From Sporodiniella umbellata (Eukaryota > Mucoromycota > Mucoromycetes > Mucorales > Rhizopodaceae), in NCBI GenBank assembly GCA_025677835.1, contig JAIXMR010000015.1, positions 186,001-250,000 of the forward strand: a DNA stretch of 64,000 bases. The letters are read 5' to 3'. Below, in pieces: positions 49,280 to 61,293 of this stretch. The stretch's first letter is position 1. Each line of letters begins with the position of its first letter. The notes under the pieces were generated by a model. That model saw only the letters and a program-made list of their open reading frames with translations, was not told the DNA's origin and did no database searches. Position numbers and translations under genes: made by a program.

Positions 49280-49486
49280 AATGAAATAAAAAGAGTGACT
49301 GAAAAAAAAAAAAAAAAAGAAAAAAAGAAAAAGAAACAAACAGTAAGCAGATTAAATAAACGCGAAAGGGGCCTCTCACGTTGTAGAAACTAAAAAAAGC
49401 AATAGGAACTGATGTCCATTTTTTCTAAACAGTAATACTTCTTTTGTTAGATTGGCCCGTTGCTAGCTTTTGTACTACAGAAAATG

Positions 49487-49517
<31 letters not shown>

Positions 49518-51196
49518 TTTTTCTGCAAATTCTCTTCTTTCTGTTTGGGAGTACCTCATTTACATAAAAGGGATGAAATAAAAAGAAGAAAAAAAAAAGG
49601 GGGGAAAATGGACAGTTTGCGATACGAGTGTCACTTTTTACCACTAAAAAAAAGTAGTGACAAAAATAAACTAGCAAAGGATAGCTATTGGCTTGGACTT
49701 GTAGCTAATCTAAATTAAAGAGGGGTTATCAGATAGTGTGGATTGACAAAGTTTTGTTAGAGAAAAGGATCAAAAGTGAGAACGAGGGGAGGGCTTATTT
49801 TTTACATACGCTTTGTTTTGACTTTCAAGAGCACAGACTGCCAACTGTATAACGTGGGCTTTTTAATGAAGATCCCAAGATTCTCGTGTTTGTTTTCTGC
49901 TTACATGTGGTACCAACTACTTTGTTTCAAAAATGGGTATATATGATTGCGAGAAGAGCTCTCTGCACACACACCTTACTACTTTTCATTTGTGACAGTA
50001 GACTTCTTTTTTTTTTTTTACTATTCACCCAATGTCTTTTTTAAAAAAAATCACATGTCTCTTTACTTTATATGGCTGCTTCTTATTGATTGATTTCGCT
50101 CAATAGACCCCATCTGTCATCCTCAATAACATATCCGTTCATGACTTTTGACATACTCCTTTTACAAATGCTTATCTAAATTGAGAACAGGAGGTTCCTT
50201 TTTTTTTTTTTTTTTTTTTTGGTCGGTACTAAAAAAAAGAAGAGTGATGCCCATCTAATCCAAAAGGTTGACATCTCTAGTGTATCATTGCACGGGAACT
50301 ATTATTTTCAAACCTGGGTATTCTTTATGTTGAACGATGAAATCGTTTACTTTTTGCGATAAAGTTTTTTTTTTTTTTTTTAAAAAAAAAAAAATACATT
50401 CTATTGTTTATTCATTCTAGTTGCGTGGATTCAACCAATGATAACAAGGAAATACTTTGCTACCAAGATATGAATGCAAAACAAATACTTATCTGTATTG
50501 TTGTTTATGTTCTATTTCGAGAAAGTTGTGTGAGAATGAGTCTATTCAAACGTTTTTGTTGTTAGTGAAACGTTGCTGTTTTCTACCTGAGCAGACCGCG
50601 TTGACTGTTACTCAAAATCTTTGCACTTTTATGTATCACAGACTGCTCTGTTGTCATTTGAGTGATATCATGTTACGCGTTTATGTTCAAACACAAATCT
50701 ATTATTAACCACTTGGGAATATATATGTATGTATGTATATATATATATATATATATGTGTGTGTATGCTTACTTTTGGCAGAAAAACACAGCCGTATTTG
50801 ATAATGCTCTGCAGATAAACAGAAACTCTTGAATCAAAAATGTACGTACCTATGTTGATCAGACTGTAAACAAAACTAAGCAAGATAAAAGTGCTCTTAA
50901 AGTAAAACTGAAAACGATTTGACCTATCTTGGGTAATGTTAAACAACTCCGCAAAACTCTTAAGCCACAGATGCTCTAAAAATAAAGAAAGGCCAAGGAG
51001 TCAAAAGAGAGACCTTGTTTTTTTTTTTTTATGTTTTCAAAGAAAAAAATCAGAGTGCTTTGAAAGAAGCGTTAAAAACCCAAAAGCCAAAATGATTTAA
51101 TTTTTCTTTCGAAGCACTGCTACACTTCACTATGCCGATCCACTTTATAACTTTTTTTTTTTTTTTTTTTTTTTGCAGCCCAGAGTGTTCGCACCT

Positions 51197-51227
<31 letters not shown>

Positions 51228-51465
51228 CGTATAAGCCCAAATAATTCCTATTTTAGTTTAAACATCTTGATAAAAGGAAATCTGTTAGGCTATGGTAACA
51301 CACTTGGGCTTTACCAAAAAAAAAATTTGGAATACAAAGAACTGAGTGTACTATGTGGGGCTTTGTCGCAAAAAGCAACATAAAAAAGTTTATATAAGCA
51401 CACCCTTCTTTTCTACGACGTTTTCTTTCAATACGTTTTTTCGCTTTTAAAAAAAGACTATAAAG
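49280..51465. other. 2.2-kb spacer with homopolymers and TA/TG microsatellite
   Basis: No gene can be supported. It contains an A-T block at about 49488-49522, T tracts (about 50200-50220, 51150-51174, 51199-51227), a T17-A13 block at 50365-50394 and a mixed TATG/TA/TG microsatellite at about 50720-50766. Short open frames lack similarity. Confidence 0.55.
50720..50766. repeat. TATG/TA/TG microsatellite
   Basis: Several TATG units, then about ten TA units, then TG units, in the spacer upstream of the four-helix membrane protein gene. Confidence 0.8.
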
Positions 51466-52357
51466 ATGGGTCAATATAAGTGTTGTTGCTGTGTCCCTAT
51501 AAGGTAAATTATTTAGCACACAAATACCCTTCTAAACTGTTGCTATCTTTATCAGAGCCGGTGTCCTGATCATTGCTTTACTATCAGCAGTAACGTCTTT
51601 GTAATTATCTTTTCCAAAACAATAACTAATATTAATCCTACCATCATCGCATCACTTTTTTTTTTTCTTTCTTTGCTTTCAGGCCTTTTATGTAGCCATC
51701 ACTGTTTTATTATGTCTCGCTATTCCCAGCTTCAGTAAGATCGGAAATTTAAAGAAAAAAGCGATACTAAATCACAACTAGACGAATCTGGAGGGGCTTA
51801 CTCTACACCAGCCATGAAAGGCGTCCACTATACTTCGATAGCTGTCACCGTCATATTTACCTTTTGCTCTCTATTTGGCGTCGTTGGAAGCATCACAGTT
51901 AGTATTATTTACTTGTATTCAGCTCGTTATTTACTTTCAAATAGCAACACCGAAAAATGATTGCTGCATTCAAAGCAGCTTATTGGACGGCATCTTTATT
52001 GGAATTACTGATATCCATAGCCTCCATCGTCATGCTTGCAGTTGAAAAAACAGAGATCGTCAACACATGCGTCAGCCAAAACCCAGGCGAAACAATCAGC
52101 TCTTGTTCAGCGTACTATAGAAACTTTATGATCGTGTTTTGCTGTTTGATAGTGATCATAAACTTGTTCCAAGTGAGTCACAGATGCCTTTGGCTATTTT
52201 TTTTTTTTTTTCGTTACTAATTTTCTTGCATACCCAGTTTTACTTTGCTTCAGCCATTAGTTCCTATGCAACCCGCCTACGTAGAACAAACATGCACGAA
52301 AAGCTTCGACACCTAGAAGATTTCCCTGAAGCACCAAGAAAAGTGGAGTTTTTTTAA
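51466..52357 (+). CDS. Four-transmembrane protein with MG...CCCC N-terminus
   Basis: Six exons: 51466-51503, 51556-51589, 51683-51734, 51782-51897, 51945-52172 and 52238-52357, giving 195 residues. The N-terminus MGQYKCCCCVPIRAG carries a Gly2 and four consecutive Cys, suiting lipidation (N-myristoyl and palmitoyl). Four hydrophobic helices follow: VLIIALLSAAFYVAITVLLC, SIAVTVIFTFCSLFGVVG, TASLLELLISIASIVMLAV and FMIVFCCLIVIINLFQFYFA. The loop between helices 3 and 4 has two Cys that could pair, and the tail is basic then acidic. The layout recalls LAPTM- and tetraspanin-like fungal proteins, but I cannot assign a function. The exon 2 donor at 51590 was chosen because the alternative donor gives a stop. 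Confidence 0.8.
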
Positions 52358-53728
52358 AAAAAAAAAAGAAATGTATTTATCTCTCTCTCTCTCTCTCTAT
52401 TTTTTTTTTTTTTCTAAAGAAAAAAAAAAAAAACTTAGAACAACTATATTCATACCATAATTTTGTTGTTACAGAAAAAGAAGAAAAAAATTTAAGGCTT
52501 AGGTCCTATTTTCTTTCTTTCTTTCATGTCTTATATCAAAGTACATATATATTTTGCAATAAAAAACCAGAAAAACAACCAAAAAAAAAAAATTATTAGT
52601 GTTTGCTTTTTGATACATCATTTCTTATATAAACCTAAAACAATTTATAACATCTATGCTGTTACACCTATATAGAGAAAGCGGTTAAAGAGCCGATTGG
52701 CAGGAGCCAATGCTTTGAAGAGATAAGGTACAGTTGCTCTATAGCAGAAAACATCTTTTTTTTTTTTTTTTTTTTTTTGGCGATGTAAGCTCTTCTTTAT
52801 AGTTTTGTGTAAAAATCTCTGTAGCAGCAAATTAAGCCCAAAAGAGATTAAGAAAGGAAATAGGATACAATATACTATTCTAAACATAATTTTGTACCCT
52901 TCTCCCTCTCTTAGTCTATTGTTGAAAACTCGCGATTTTTTTTCCTAAAAAAATTGCTTTATTAATGATAAACATGCTTATTGCAAAAAAAAAAAAAATG
53001 AGTACGGCTTTCAGAACTCATTTAGTTTAGCTTCTTATTTTTTCTTACCTTGTTATATCTTTCGTATTTTAGTGGACTTGATCCAGTGAGAATGTTTTCG
53101 AGCCAAATTTTAAAAAGACACAACAGTTTCATCATCTTTTGTCTTGTATACATAAAAAACAAAGAAAAGCTTGTTTGAAGAAGGAGGGGAAAAAAAAAGG
53201 GGGGTAGTTTATAAACCTATTTGAACACGTAAAAAAAAAAAAAAAAAAAGGTAATTTATCCACTCGCTTATTCAGTCCCATAGTGTCATCTCTTTATTCT
53301 TACCAAAGAAGTTTCAGTTCAATTACATGAAGATAACAGTACAATCAAAATGGCTCTTATGCTAATTTGGCTGCTGTATTACAACAGTAAAGGAGGACTC
53401 AACAACAACACACGCTCTTTTTTTTTTTTTTTCTAGAACTCGAGTTTGTCTTGAAATTTTTGGGCTTTCCCCTCATGTATTCTCCTCACTTTTGTCTGTT
53501 TTACACCTGCATCTTTTGTCGAATATATAAAATCAAAAGAAATTCATAGAAAAAATTGTCTTTCATTTGTGTCTTTAATTTTTATTTTTTTTATTTTTGA
53601 CGGATAATAAAGAAAAACCACGCACATACACATAGAACATTTGGTAGCTTGGTTGTTGACTACAGTTCTTCTCTCTCCCTTTCTTTACATCTCTTTTTGC
53701 GAATCTTTTTTTTTCCTAATTGATAACA
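52358..53728. other. Spacer with simple repeats
   Basis: About 1.37 kb with (TC)n at 52379-52399, T or A tracts near 52756-52778, 52985-52998 and 53230-53250, and TATATAAAA at 53524-53532, about 200 bp before the next ATG, a possible TATA element. No gene is seen. Confidence 0.5.
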
Positions 53729-54073
53729 ATGACTGGTAATAAATCATTTGATACTGGAAATAATTTGAATCATTATTCTGTGAGTCATATCCAGTATGTA
53801 GAAAGAGAGGAGGAAGAGTATTATGGTAGCTATGATCAAGAAATTAGCAACGTAATTGAAGAAGCGGATGACCAAGACCAATACTATTCAGAAGAAGAGT
53901 ACGACTATGACAGCGAGTCACTAATCAAGCTCATTCTAGGTGTCCAAACTTATTTGTCTGAACAAGCAAAAATATACGGAAGAAATATAGCTGATTCGCC
54001 ACTATATGCTCTCCAATATAAAATGTACAACTATCTAAGACAAAGAGCTTTGGAGCTTGGCGCGGACATATAG
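53729..54073 (+). CDS. Small acidic protein of unknown function
   Basis: An intronless frame of 114 residues starting at the first ATG after a T-rich leader. Residues 20-65 are strongly acidic and Tyr-rich (EREEEEYYGS and SEEEYDYDSES). The C-terminal 45 residues form a plausible amphipathic helical domain (LIKLILGVQTYLSEQAKIYG to YLRQRALELGADI). I do not recognise the family. Composition, leader and a TATA-like element about 200 bp upstream support expression. No catalytic motif is visible. Confidence 0.65.
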   Translation: MTGNKSFDTGNNLNHYSVSHIQYVEREEEEYYGSYDQEISNVIEEADDQDQYYSEEEYDYDSESLIKLILGVQTYLSEQAKIYGRNIADSPLYALQYKMYNYLRQRALELGADI

Positions 54074-55464
54074 TGTCTCTTTCTCCCTTTCCCTCTATGA
54101 CAACTCCTCTGAAATCTCCCCATATTGGATTCGCTCGTATTTAACCATTTATAACCTTTGCACACATACATACATATATATATACAAAACGTGTATAAAT
54201 AAATAGCTAAGGAGAAAACATATATGTATATATATATATATTTCAGACAAGGAGGGGGTAGAGAAACAATGGTTAATTTTACATCGAGGGCGCCTCCATT
54301 TTTTTTTTTTTTCAAGGACTCTAATCGTGTCCAGTGTCAATAGTTATTGACATTTCTCATCTATCTATTCGCTGTTTGTTGAAATAGTTTTCGAAAAAGT
54401 AGCTTTACCGACATGCTCCACCTTGAGCACCGCTTTTATTTCTCACTTGCTATATAGTAGGTGTTACTTTGTTCACATTGAGAAGATTACCGTTGCTCAA
54501 AAGTCGCGTTTTTTTTTCTTATTGTTTATTAGATTATTTTATTTTATTCTTTTTTTTTTTTTTTTCTCTTTTGACAATCGCACTGGGGAGGGTTTATCAA
54601 AGTCTACCCTCCCCCCTTTATTATTTCTTAATATAGAGCATAGAAAGAAAGAAGGGAAGGCGGTTCTTCCATTAGCCGAGTAAAGGTGTTACAACAAAAT
54701 ACGGTCGATGGAAACCTAATCGATTATTAATCTAAGAGACACCAGCCCGATATAGCTGGCAATAGAAAGGGTCAGTGTACAGCATTGATAAAGACAACTG
54801 AAGAAGCGTTGGTTCTTACTATGTTCATACTGTAAATATAGATAGAACAGACCTTGCTTTAATCCGTCTTTTTACCGTAAACTAGGATTTGTTTAAACCA
54901 ATCATTCAAAACTGTACTACATGGCGGCTTGTGCAATGTCACCCTTTAAAAAATTCCTAATTTAGGGATGGTGTGTTGTTCAAAGCGAGTTGGATACTCT
55001 GTAAATTCGATAAACATATTTCCTCGTTTGTAAGCTAGTTGTACAGAAGAAGGAAATAACAAGTGTCACTGAGACAAAGAGTGAAATCAATTGTGTATCG
55101 AACTTTTAGGTTAATAAAAGGATTGGCAAACACGTTTTTTTTTCTCCGAGTTAATGAGTGTCATATTTGTTTTCAGTCCTTGAATCAATTATAGTTACAA
55201 AAAAAAAAGAAAGAAAGTGAAAACCAACAAAAAAAAAACATCCAGAAACTAAGATCAAATCCAATAGTAGAAACGAAGCAAAGAATAGCGTATGGATGAA
55301 GCTTTTTTTCTTTTTCTTTTTTTGCAAGTATCACAAGATCTTCGAATTCGAGATTCGAAACTCTGCGCAAGTTGAAACTGGAAAGAAACAAAGAGATAAT
55401 CTTTAAAACTCTTTTTTCCCATTTCTTGCTGGATTTTTTTTTTTTTTTTCCCTTGTGGTGAACA
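54074..55464. other. Spacer between the acidic-protein and pseudokinase genes
   Basis: About 1.39 kb. It includes TA-rich microsatellite stretches at about 54162-54184 and 54220-54242 and T tracts near 54299-54312 and 54549-54565. No coding potential is recognised. Confidence 0.5.
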
Positions 55465-57002
55465 ATGAATATCGAAATCCAAAATTACTCTGAAAAAACG
55501 CATCAAAAACTCTTGAGCCAAACAAGGGCCACAGCAAATCGTTTGATTGACGTTTATCCTGACGCTTTTGGACTAGAGCGCTTAATTGAATCCCAACAAA
55601 CTTTTGATTTACCCCATATTCAAGAACTCACGTCAATTGCTATCAGAGAGGCCTATCTGAATTATATAGAGAATGATATGGCTTTTGAGCATACACTGGT
55701 AACAAAAAGAATATTAAATAGAAATAGAGTGCCTTAACCGCTGATATACAGGATTGGATGTTAGTTTGGAAACAACAGTTGTCCTTCAAAAGCTTAGGCG
55801 ATAAATATGGGTGCGAGAAAGTTATTGCCTCAATAAAGCATACCAGGGCTTGTAAGGCGATACATCAAATCTATTTGGAAAAATTGGATGGATATATGCA
55901 ATGGTTTCCATGGTCTTGGTTTTCAAACATAAAATTTATAGGTGCTGGTGGTTTTTCGGCTGTCTATTCAGCTAATATGACGCCTGTCTATGACTTTCAA
56001 TCGGTCCAAATGGCATTGAAGGTAGTAGATAACAAGCTACTTAACGAAGTAAGTAACTTTTATACCCTTCTTTTAATCTTTTTGGTCGTTTACACGTATT
56101 TGTTATAGATAGCGATACAGTCCAAAGCTTTTTCACCAGTGTTATTTCAAGGACTTACGGTATGTGAAAGCACAGGTGATTTAATGATGGTGATGAAACT
56201 AAGCAATAATGGCAACCTGGAGGATCACATGAAACAGCTTCCTTTAGGGGATTTAGACCTCAAGACAATTGTGGGCACCCTTTTAAGATTAGCTGCGAAT
56301 TTGGCAGATCTACATCAATCCGGGCTTTGTCACCGCAACGTACATCCACGTAACATAATATGTACCGATTCAGATTATTTTTTGGTAGATTATCGTTATG
56401 CTGCACCTACTTTAGAAAGTTGCTGGGTGACAGCCACCACCAAAGCAGTTTATGGGCGTTTGCCGTATGTGGCCCCTGAAGTGCAGCAGGGCATATATAC
56501 AGAAAAGTCAGATGTTTATAGTCTGGGGATCATTATTTGGCAGCTGGTCAGCAAAGTGATTTTCCCCTGCTCTGATGTGTTACTAGATGGCGACCGTAAG
56601 GGCTGGTCAAATCAAGAGCATGTGTATCGTATTGAGCCAGTGCCAGGATTGCCTGAATGGTACCAAAGGCTTTACACAGCCTGTCTCGAGCCTGAACCAA
56701 AGCATCGACCAAACGCTATTGATATCTGTACAGCCCTCCAGCCTTTTCATCACACCCTGGAATATTCAGTGCCTCTCAACCGGCATGTGGCTGAGTATGT
56801 CGTAGCTCGACGGGCTGAGACTGTAGGTCACTATCGAACATTTACTAAAGTCAGAGGTGGAACACCCGACTCAACCTCAAGTCTCTATACTCTATCCAGC
56901 CTACCCTCTACTAAATCCCTTATTCTGTTACCTTTCCAACGTGTGCCCTTTGAAAATCTATGGGATGCCCACTCATATACCATTCCAATTACTTTTGCTT
57001 AA
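55465..57002 (+). CDS. Protein kinase-like protein, probable pseudokinase
   Basis: Three exons, 55465-55698, 55752-56048 and 56109-57002, encode 474 residues. Residues 1-130 are a helical N-terminal region. The kinase-like domain follows: glycine loop GAGGFSAV (142-149), Lys168 in MALK, and a hinge around MVMKLSNNGNLEDHM. The catalytic loop reads HRNVHPRN (252-259) with Asn254 in place of the catalytic Asp. A VDYR motif (from about 270) replaces DFG. YVAPEV and DVYSLGIIIWQL are normal. Loss of the HRD aspartate and of the DFG signature suggests it does not phosphorylate, or does so weakly. It resembles the large TKL-like kinase group of Mucoromycota and Glomeromycotina. The role is unknown. 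Confidence 0.85.
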
Positions 57003-57353
57003 CTCTTATTTTATTATCAAGCCTTTTTTTTTTGGTTTTTTTTATTTTGTTTTTTTGGTTTTTTTTCCTAGAAAAAAAAAACCAAAAAACAAAAAACCAA
57101 AAAAACAAAGCAAAAAACTATGTATTTTCTTCTTTTGTATATATGCTTTCTTTTTCGGTATTAAAAAAGAAGTGCGGGTGTGTATAAAGTGTGAGCGTGG
57201 GTTTAAAGTTGTAATGTGTTATATATATGAGGATATCGAAAGAAAAAGGGAAGACTTGAAAGTGGTTGATAGATTATCAAGAAGAAAAATAAAGGGGAAA
57301 TAATACAGGGAATAAGAAACAAGCAAGAAAAAAAAAAAAAAAAAAGAAAGCGG
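57003..57353. other. 3' region with long T/A hairpin between convergent genes
   Basis: The 351-bp convergent gap between the pseudokinase and coiled-coil genes contains an inverted repeat at about 57024-57111. A T-rich arm with interspersed GG dinucleotides is followed, across a short CCTAG loop, by an A-rich arm with matching CC dinucleotides. It may form a hairpin in either 3' UTR. Confidence 0.55.
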
Positions 57354-58364
57354 TTAGATCTGAATCGTTTCCAAGAAGGCCTGTAGTTGGCAGATCTTTT
57401 TTGTTGACTCGCTATCCAAATCGTCTATACCCCATAAGATGTCTTTTACTCTTAAGGATGCTTCACCATTTTCTAGTACTACTGGGTCTTCATCGTCTTG
57501 TTCTTCTATCGTTCTGTTCATCTCCCTCATGTCTTTTCTTACTTCATGTACTGTTTTTGCAATGGATCGCAGTCTAGAGTTGAGTTCTTGCACCTGTCGT
57601 TTGTTGACGTACATGAGTTCTTTCAACTCATCCAGCGACTCAGTAGCGGTTGTGGTTTCAATCGACAGGGTACGTAAAGAGGGTATCGGATTCTCATAAG
57701 AGTAACTGGGGTCGTTCAGGGTCATGTTGAGAGTAGACAGGATAGCCTCAAGCTCCTTGACAGTATCTTGAGACATCCAGCCCAGCTCTTTTCGCAGATC
57801 CATATCCAGCGTATGGAGATGACCTGTCTGTCTTTCTCTATCGCGGGACTTGCGATCAATTTGATTAATCAGGGACTGAATTACATACTCAAAAGGCGGA
57901 GCAAAGGTCACCAGACCTTGGAGTGTTTCATCTAACGAAAGCGTCTTGGACAGGCGTTTATGCACTGTCTTAGTCTCCCAAACAGCGGTATTTAGTTCTT
58001 CCAACTGTTTTTTCAAAACATCAAATGGGTCGTCCTCTTCCGGTTCGTTGATAGACGACCATGAGGAAGAAAAGGAGGACCTTCGGCTTCGAAAGCCTGT
58101 CGACGCTGACCACTGAAGCGGTGAGGTCAATGGGTTTGTGACGTCACCAGGTAGAGGCCTGCGGTGATCCATAGAGGCTAACTTTGAGGTAGATACTTGA
58201 TGTGGCTCCACTTCACTTGGGTCGTGTGTGGCTGACTGAAGTTCGGCAGCCAGGGAGGAGCCTAAAGGGACCTCATTCAGGTACCCTTTACCGAGGAGTT
58301 CATCTTCTAAACTTTGCCCGCCTAGAAATGCGTCATCTTCATATAATGTTGTGTCTGTCATCAT
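57354..58364 (-). CDS. Coiled-coil protein of unknown function
   Basis: An intronless frame of 336 residues starting at a double ATG (MMTDTTLYEDDAFLGGQ). Residues 1-125 are polar, Ser/Pro-rich and probably disordered, with a RSRRSSFSSSWSS cluster that could be phosphorylated. Residues about 130-335 are helical with heptad patterns, including KKQLEELNTAVWETKTVHKRL, VIQSLINQIDRKSRDRERQ and ELMYVNKRQVQELNSRLRSI. No enzyme motif or membrane segment is visible. It could be a cytoskeletal or trafficking adaptor, but I do not recognise it. An in-frame upstream extension through A/T tracts lacks a convincing ATG. Confidence 0.75.
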   Translation of the reverse strand: MMTDTTLYEDDAFLGGQSLEDELLGKGYLNEVPLGSSLAAELQSATHDPSEVEPHQVSTSKLASMDHRRPLPGDVTNPLTSPLQWSASTGFRSRRSSFSSSWSSINEPEEDDPFDVLKKQLEELNTAVWETKTVHKRLSKTLSLDETLQGLVTFAPPFEYVIQSLINQIDRKSRDRERQTGHLHTLDMDLRKELGWMSQDTVKELEAILSTLNMTLNDPSYSYENPIPSLRTLSIETTTATESLDELKELMYVNKRQVQELNSRLRSIAKTVHEVRKDMREMNRTIEEQDDEDPVVLENGEASLRVKDILWGIDDLDSESTKKICQLQAFLETIQI

Positions 58365-61293
58365 CTTGAATATTAAATAAAAATATATATATAAAAAAGA
58401 AGTAAAAAAAAAAATTAAAAAAATAAAAGGTGTATATAGTCTATACTCAGAAAAAAAATGAGGGGGCGGGAGTAATTTGGATTTTTTTTTTGTGCACACA
58501 CGTCTAACAAAAACACGGTAAAATAAGCTTTTTTTTTTTTTTTGGGCGCTGAAAATAGCGACATGTTTAGTTGTATACTCTTCTACTTCATTTTAAAGCA
58601 GGAGTGTATGTATATATATTTTTTTTTCTAGCCTACAGAATCTTTTTAACTTTCAAGGTGGCTCCGAACTTTTTTCTATCAAAGGCTCTCATTGGTCGAA
58701 CCCACTTTATTAAATCCATGAAATAGGCCGTTTTGTGTTTGAGAACATAAACACTGAAAACAAATAAAGAAATAATAGCAACAGATTGATAAAGTCTTTT
58801 GCCTGATATCTGTATATTTACACTATAGACTAAGAAACGTAAAACGAGAAAAAGATTAAAGCGTTTGCCCTAAAAAAAAAAAAAAAAAAAAAAAAGCTTC
58901 TAACCCAACGGCTATACTATTAATACTCTTTCCACGAATATTCTTTCTCTCAATGGCGTAATTTTCTTCACGTTTTATAAAGTTTACATGTCGGTTTCTC
59001 TATGTTTGCTGTCGTCAGTTTCCCCTTGAGTAAACTAGATATGTAAATATTTATGAATCAATTAATATAAAGGCTGGTTTTAGATACACATAGAGATCAA
59101 AGTGAGCCCTCCTTGAATCCCTCTTCCTTTTACTCATATCTACCGTTATGCGGAATGTTTGACCCAGCTTGAACTCGTAAGTAACACAGCCCTTTATTAG
59201 TACCATTTGGACTCTTTAGGCTAATAAGAATATAAGGTGTTTTACTTTTTATTTATGCCCAACCCCTTTCGTTTCATTTTTGAGCTTGGAAAGTGCTTCT
59301 CTTCTAAAAAAAAAACTATTTCATTCTCTTTAAATTAAAAATCATTATCAAATGTGCAGGCTTCTATCATTGAATTTCATTTAAAAAATAAAAATAAAAA
59401 ATATGGGTGGTAAATAGTTTACAGAAATTCTGTGTTATTCTGTATGCGTTTTCTAAAGGGCCTTTGTAGTTGTCATTTAGCAAAGAGTTCAACTTGACTG
59501 AAATAGCGTCAAAAAATGTCTTTTCGACTCCTTTTTGGCTAGTTATAGCGTTTTTGATAAACAGGTTTGTTCAACTTGGCCCTCTTTTTGCTTCTTTAAA
59601 CACTACTGATTTTTGGTTCTCTTTGGATTTTTTAGTATTTGCCATAAAAACCTTGCTTTTTCTTTGAAGCTTGTTTCATGATTCATTCGAATACACCTTA
59701 ACTTTAATAAAAAAGGGATGTTGTACCTGCATTTCTTTTAGTGGAACAAATGAGAACACTGGATGAACCGTAGGACATACGTGTAGTTTACTCTTTGTGT
59801 GACTGATAAAGTCGCGTCAAGGATTGAAGTCGATGACAAATGATCTGTACAGGTGTGTATACATGTTTATGTGCTACGTTTTGAATAGAGACAGTTTAGA
59901 ATCTGAGTTGTTTTTTTTTTTTTTTTTTTTTTTTTGATCGAGCCTATAAGATATATAGATGAAAAGCGGTGTGATATGTGTATGGTTAAAACAGCTGATG
60001 ACTATTTAGCGTATGCGGCTAACATTTTTTTTCCATTCCTAACATAGCCTCCGTATTTTGTCATTTCTATACCTTTTATTATTCATATCTTTAGTTTGGC
60101 AAGAGGCCAAATGTGACGCTGATAAAGTAGGAATCGGGCTAAAAGGGACGCTAAACAACAAGAGTACAGAGAGATTCCAAATGGCTGACTCTTTGACTTT
60201 TTCCTTTTTCTGTATATTACATAGGACAATCGGTTTTTCATTGCCTATTTTGTAGTGTATCATATAGTATGACGATGCTGGCTTTGGATGAAATGAGCTT
60301 GGCCTATAGTTTTACACCTAGAGTTTTTTTTTTCTAACCGGTGTCGAAAGACTATAGCTACGTATGCTGCTATTCTTTATAGGGTTCGCTTATATGATGC
60401 ATTGAGTAAAGCCGTAAACTTTGTAATAATAGAAAGTAAGGAACTGACTCTAGAAATAAAGCCCTTTTTCTAGTCTCTACCTTTATTGCAAAGTGATAAG
60501 AACGGTAACACAACAAATACGCCCCCTTTTTCTTTTTTTTAAAAAAAGGAGATGGCTATGGTCTATGTAACGCTAACTTTTTTTTAGAGCACATCTCCAT
60601 AATGCTTTATGATTTTCTGTACAGCTGTTCTTTTGCTAAAATTGAAATGAGATACCAGTTGTTCTTTAAAAAGTTCTGATAAATGTTCCATTATAAATAA
60701 ATTAGCCGGTGTCATAACATGTTAAAGCAGGTTGAGTCATCTAGTGCGATTGGCAAAAACCATGCACGATGACGAGACTTTACATTCTATATCTTAATAA
60801 CAACAATTAGAAAAAACACCAAACGCGAGACGTTAACGTTGATGCAACATCTAACGACTATTAAAGGATATGAATGGTTCTGCGTTACTATAAATGAAAA
60901 GGCTCGACAGCCTACTTTGTATTTACAAAGCTGGCTCTATCAAAGGTTTGGTTTTCAAGATCTTTGCATCTTCTGGGTTCTCTGGGGCTTTATTTTAAGG
61001 CAATATCATTTGATATTGAATGTAAACCACATGTGTCTTATTTTTGATATAATTATTCACCAGCCTTGGAGATCAAACATCAAACATGTGTCTGGTTTTG
61101 GCTATATGCTTCGAAGATGGAAATGCAAAACCAGTACAATCTGGCCCACATAGTGGCATTCTAAGTGTAACAAAATAAATACGAACCGACCTATAAATAA
61201 AAGACGATCGAATTGATGGCAAAAACAAATAATTATACACTTTTTTTCTGTTTAACCTTTTGATTTTAATTTCAATTTCTTTTTTTTAAAAAA
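58365..61293. other. 2.9-kb gene-free spacer upstream of the dioxygenase gene
   Basis: AT-rich, with A or T tracts near 58873-58895 and 59911-59935. Short open frames at 59470-59667, 60058-60255 and 60839-61153 have no recognisable similarity. The last one overlaps the expected promoter of the dioxygenase gene. I see no RNA gene or repeat element. Confidence 0.5.

Noticed and set aside
49447..49677. Phe-rich minus-strand frame
   Set aside because: Produced by translation of homopolymer tracts.
60839..61153. 104-codon plus-strand frame before the dioxygenase
   Set aside because: AT-driven composition, no recognisable domain, and its end is 141 bp from the dioxygenase ATG where a promoter is expected.
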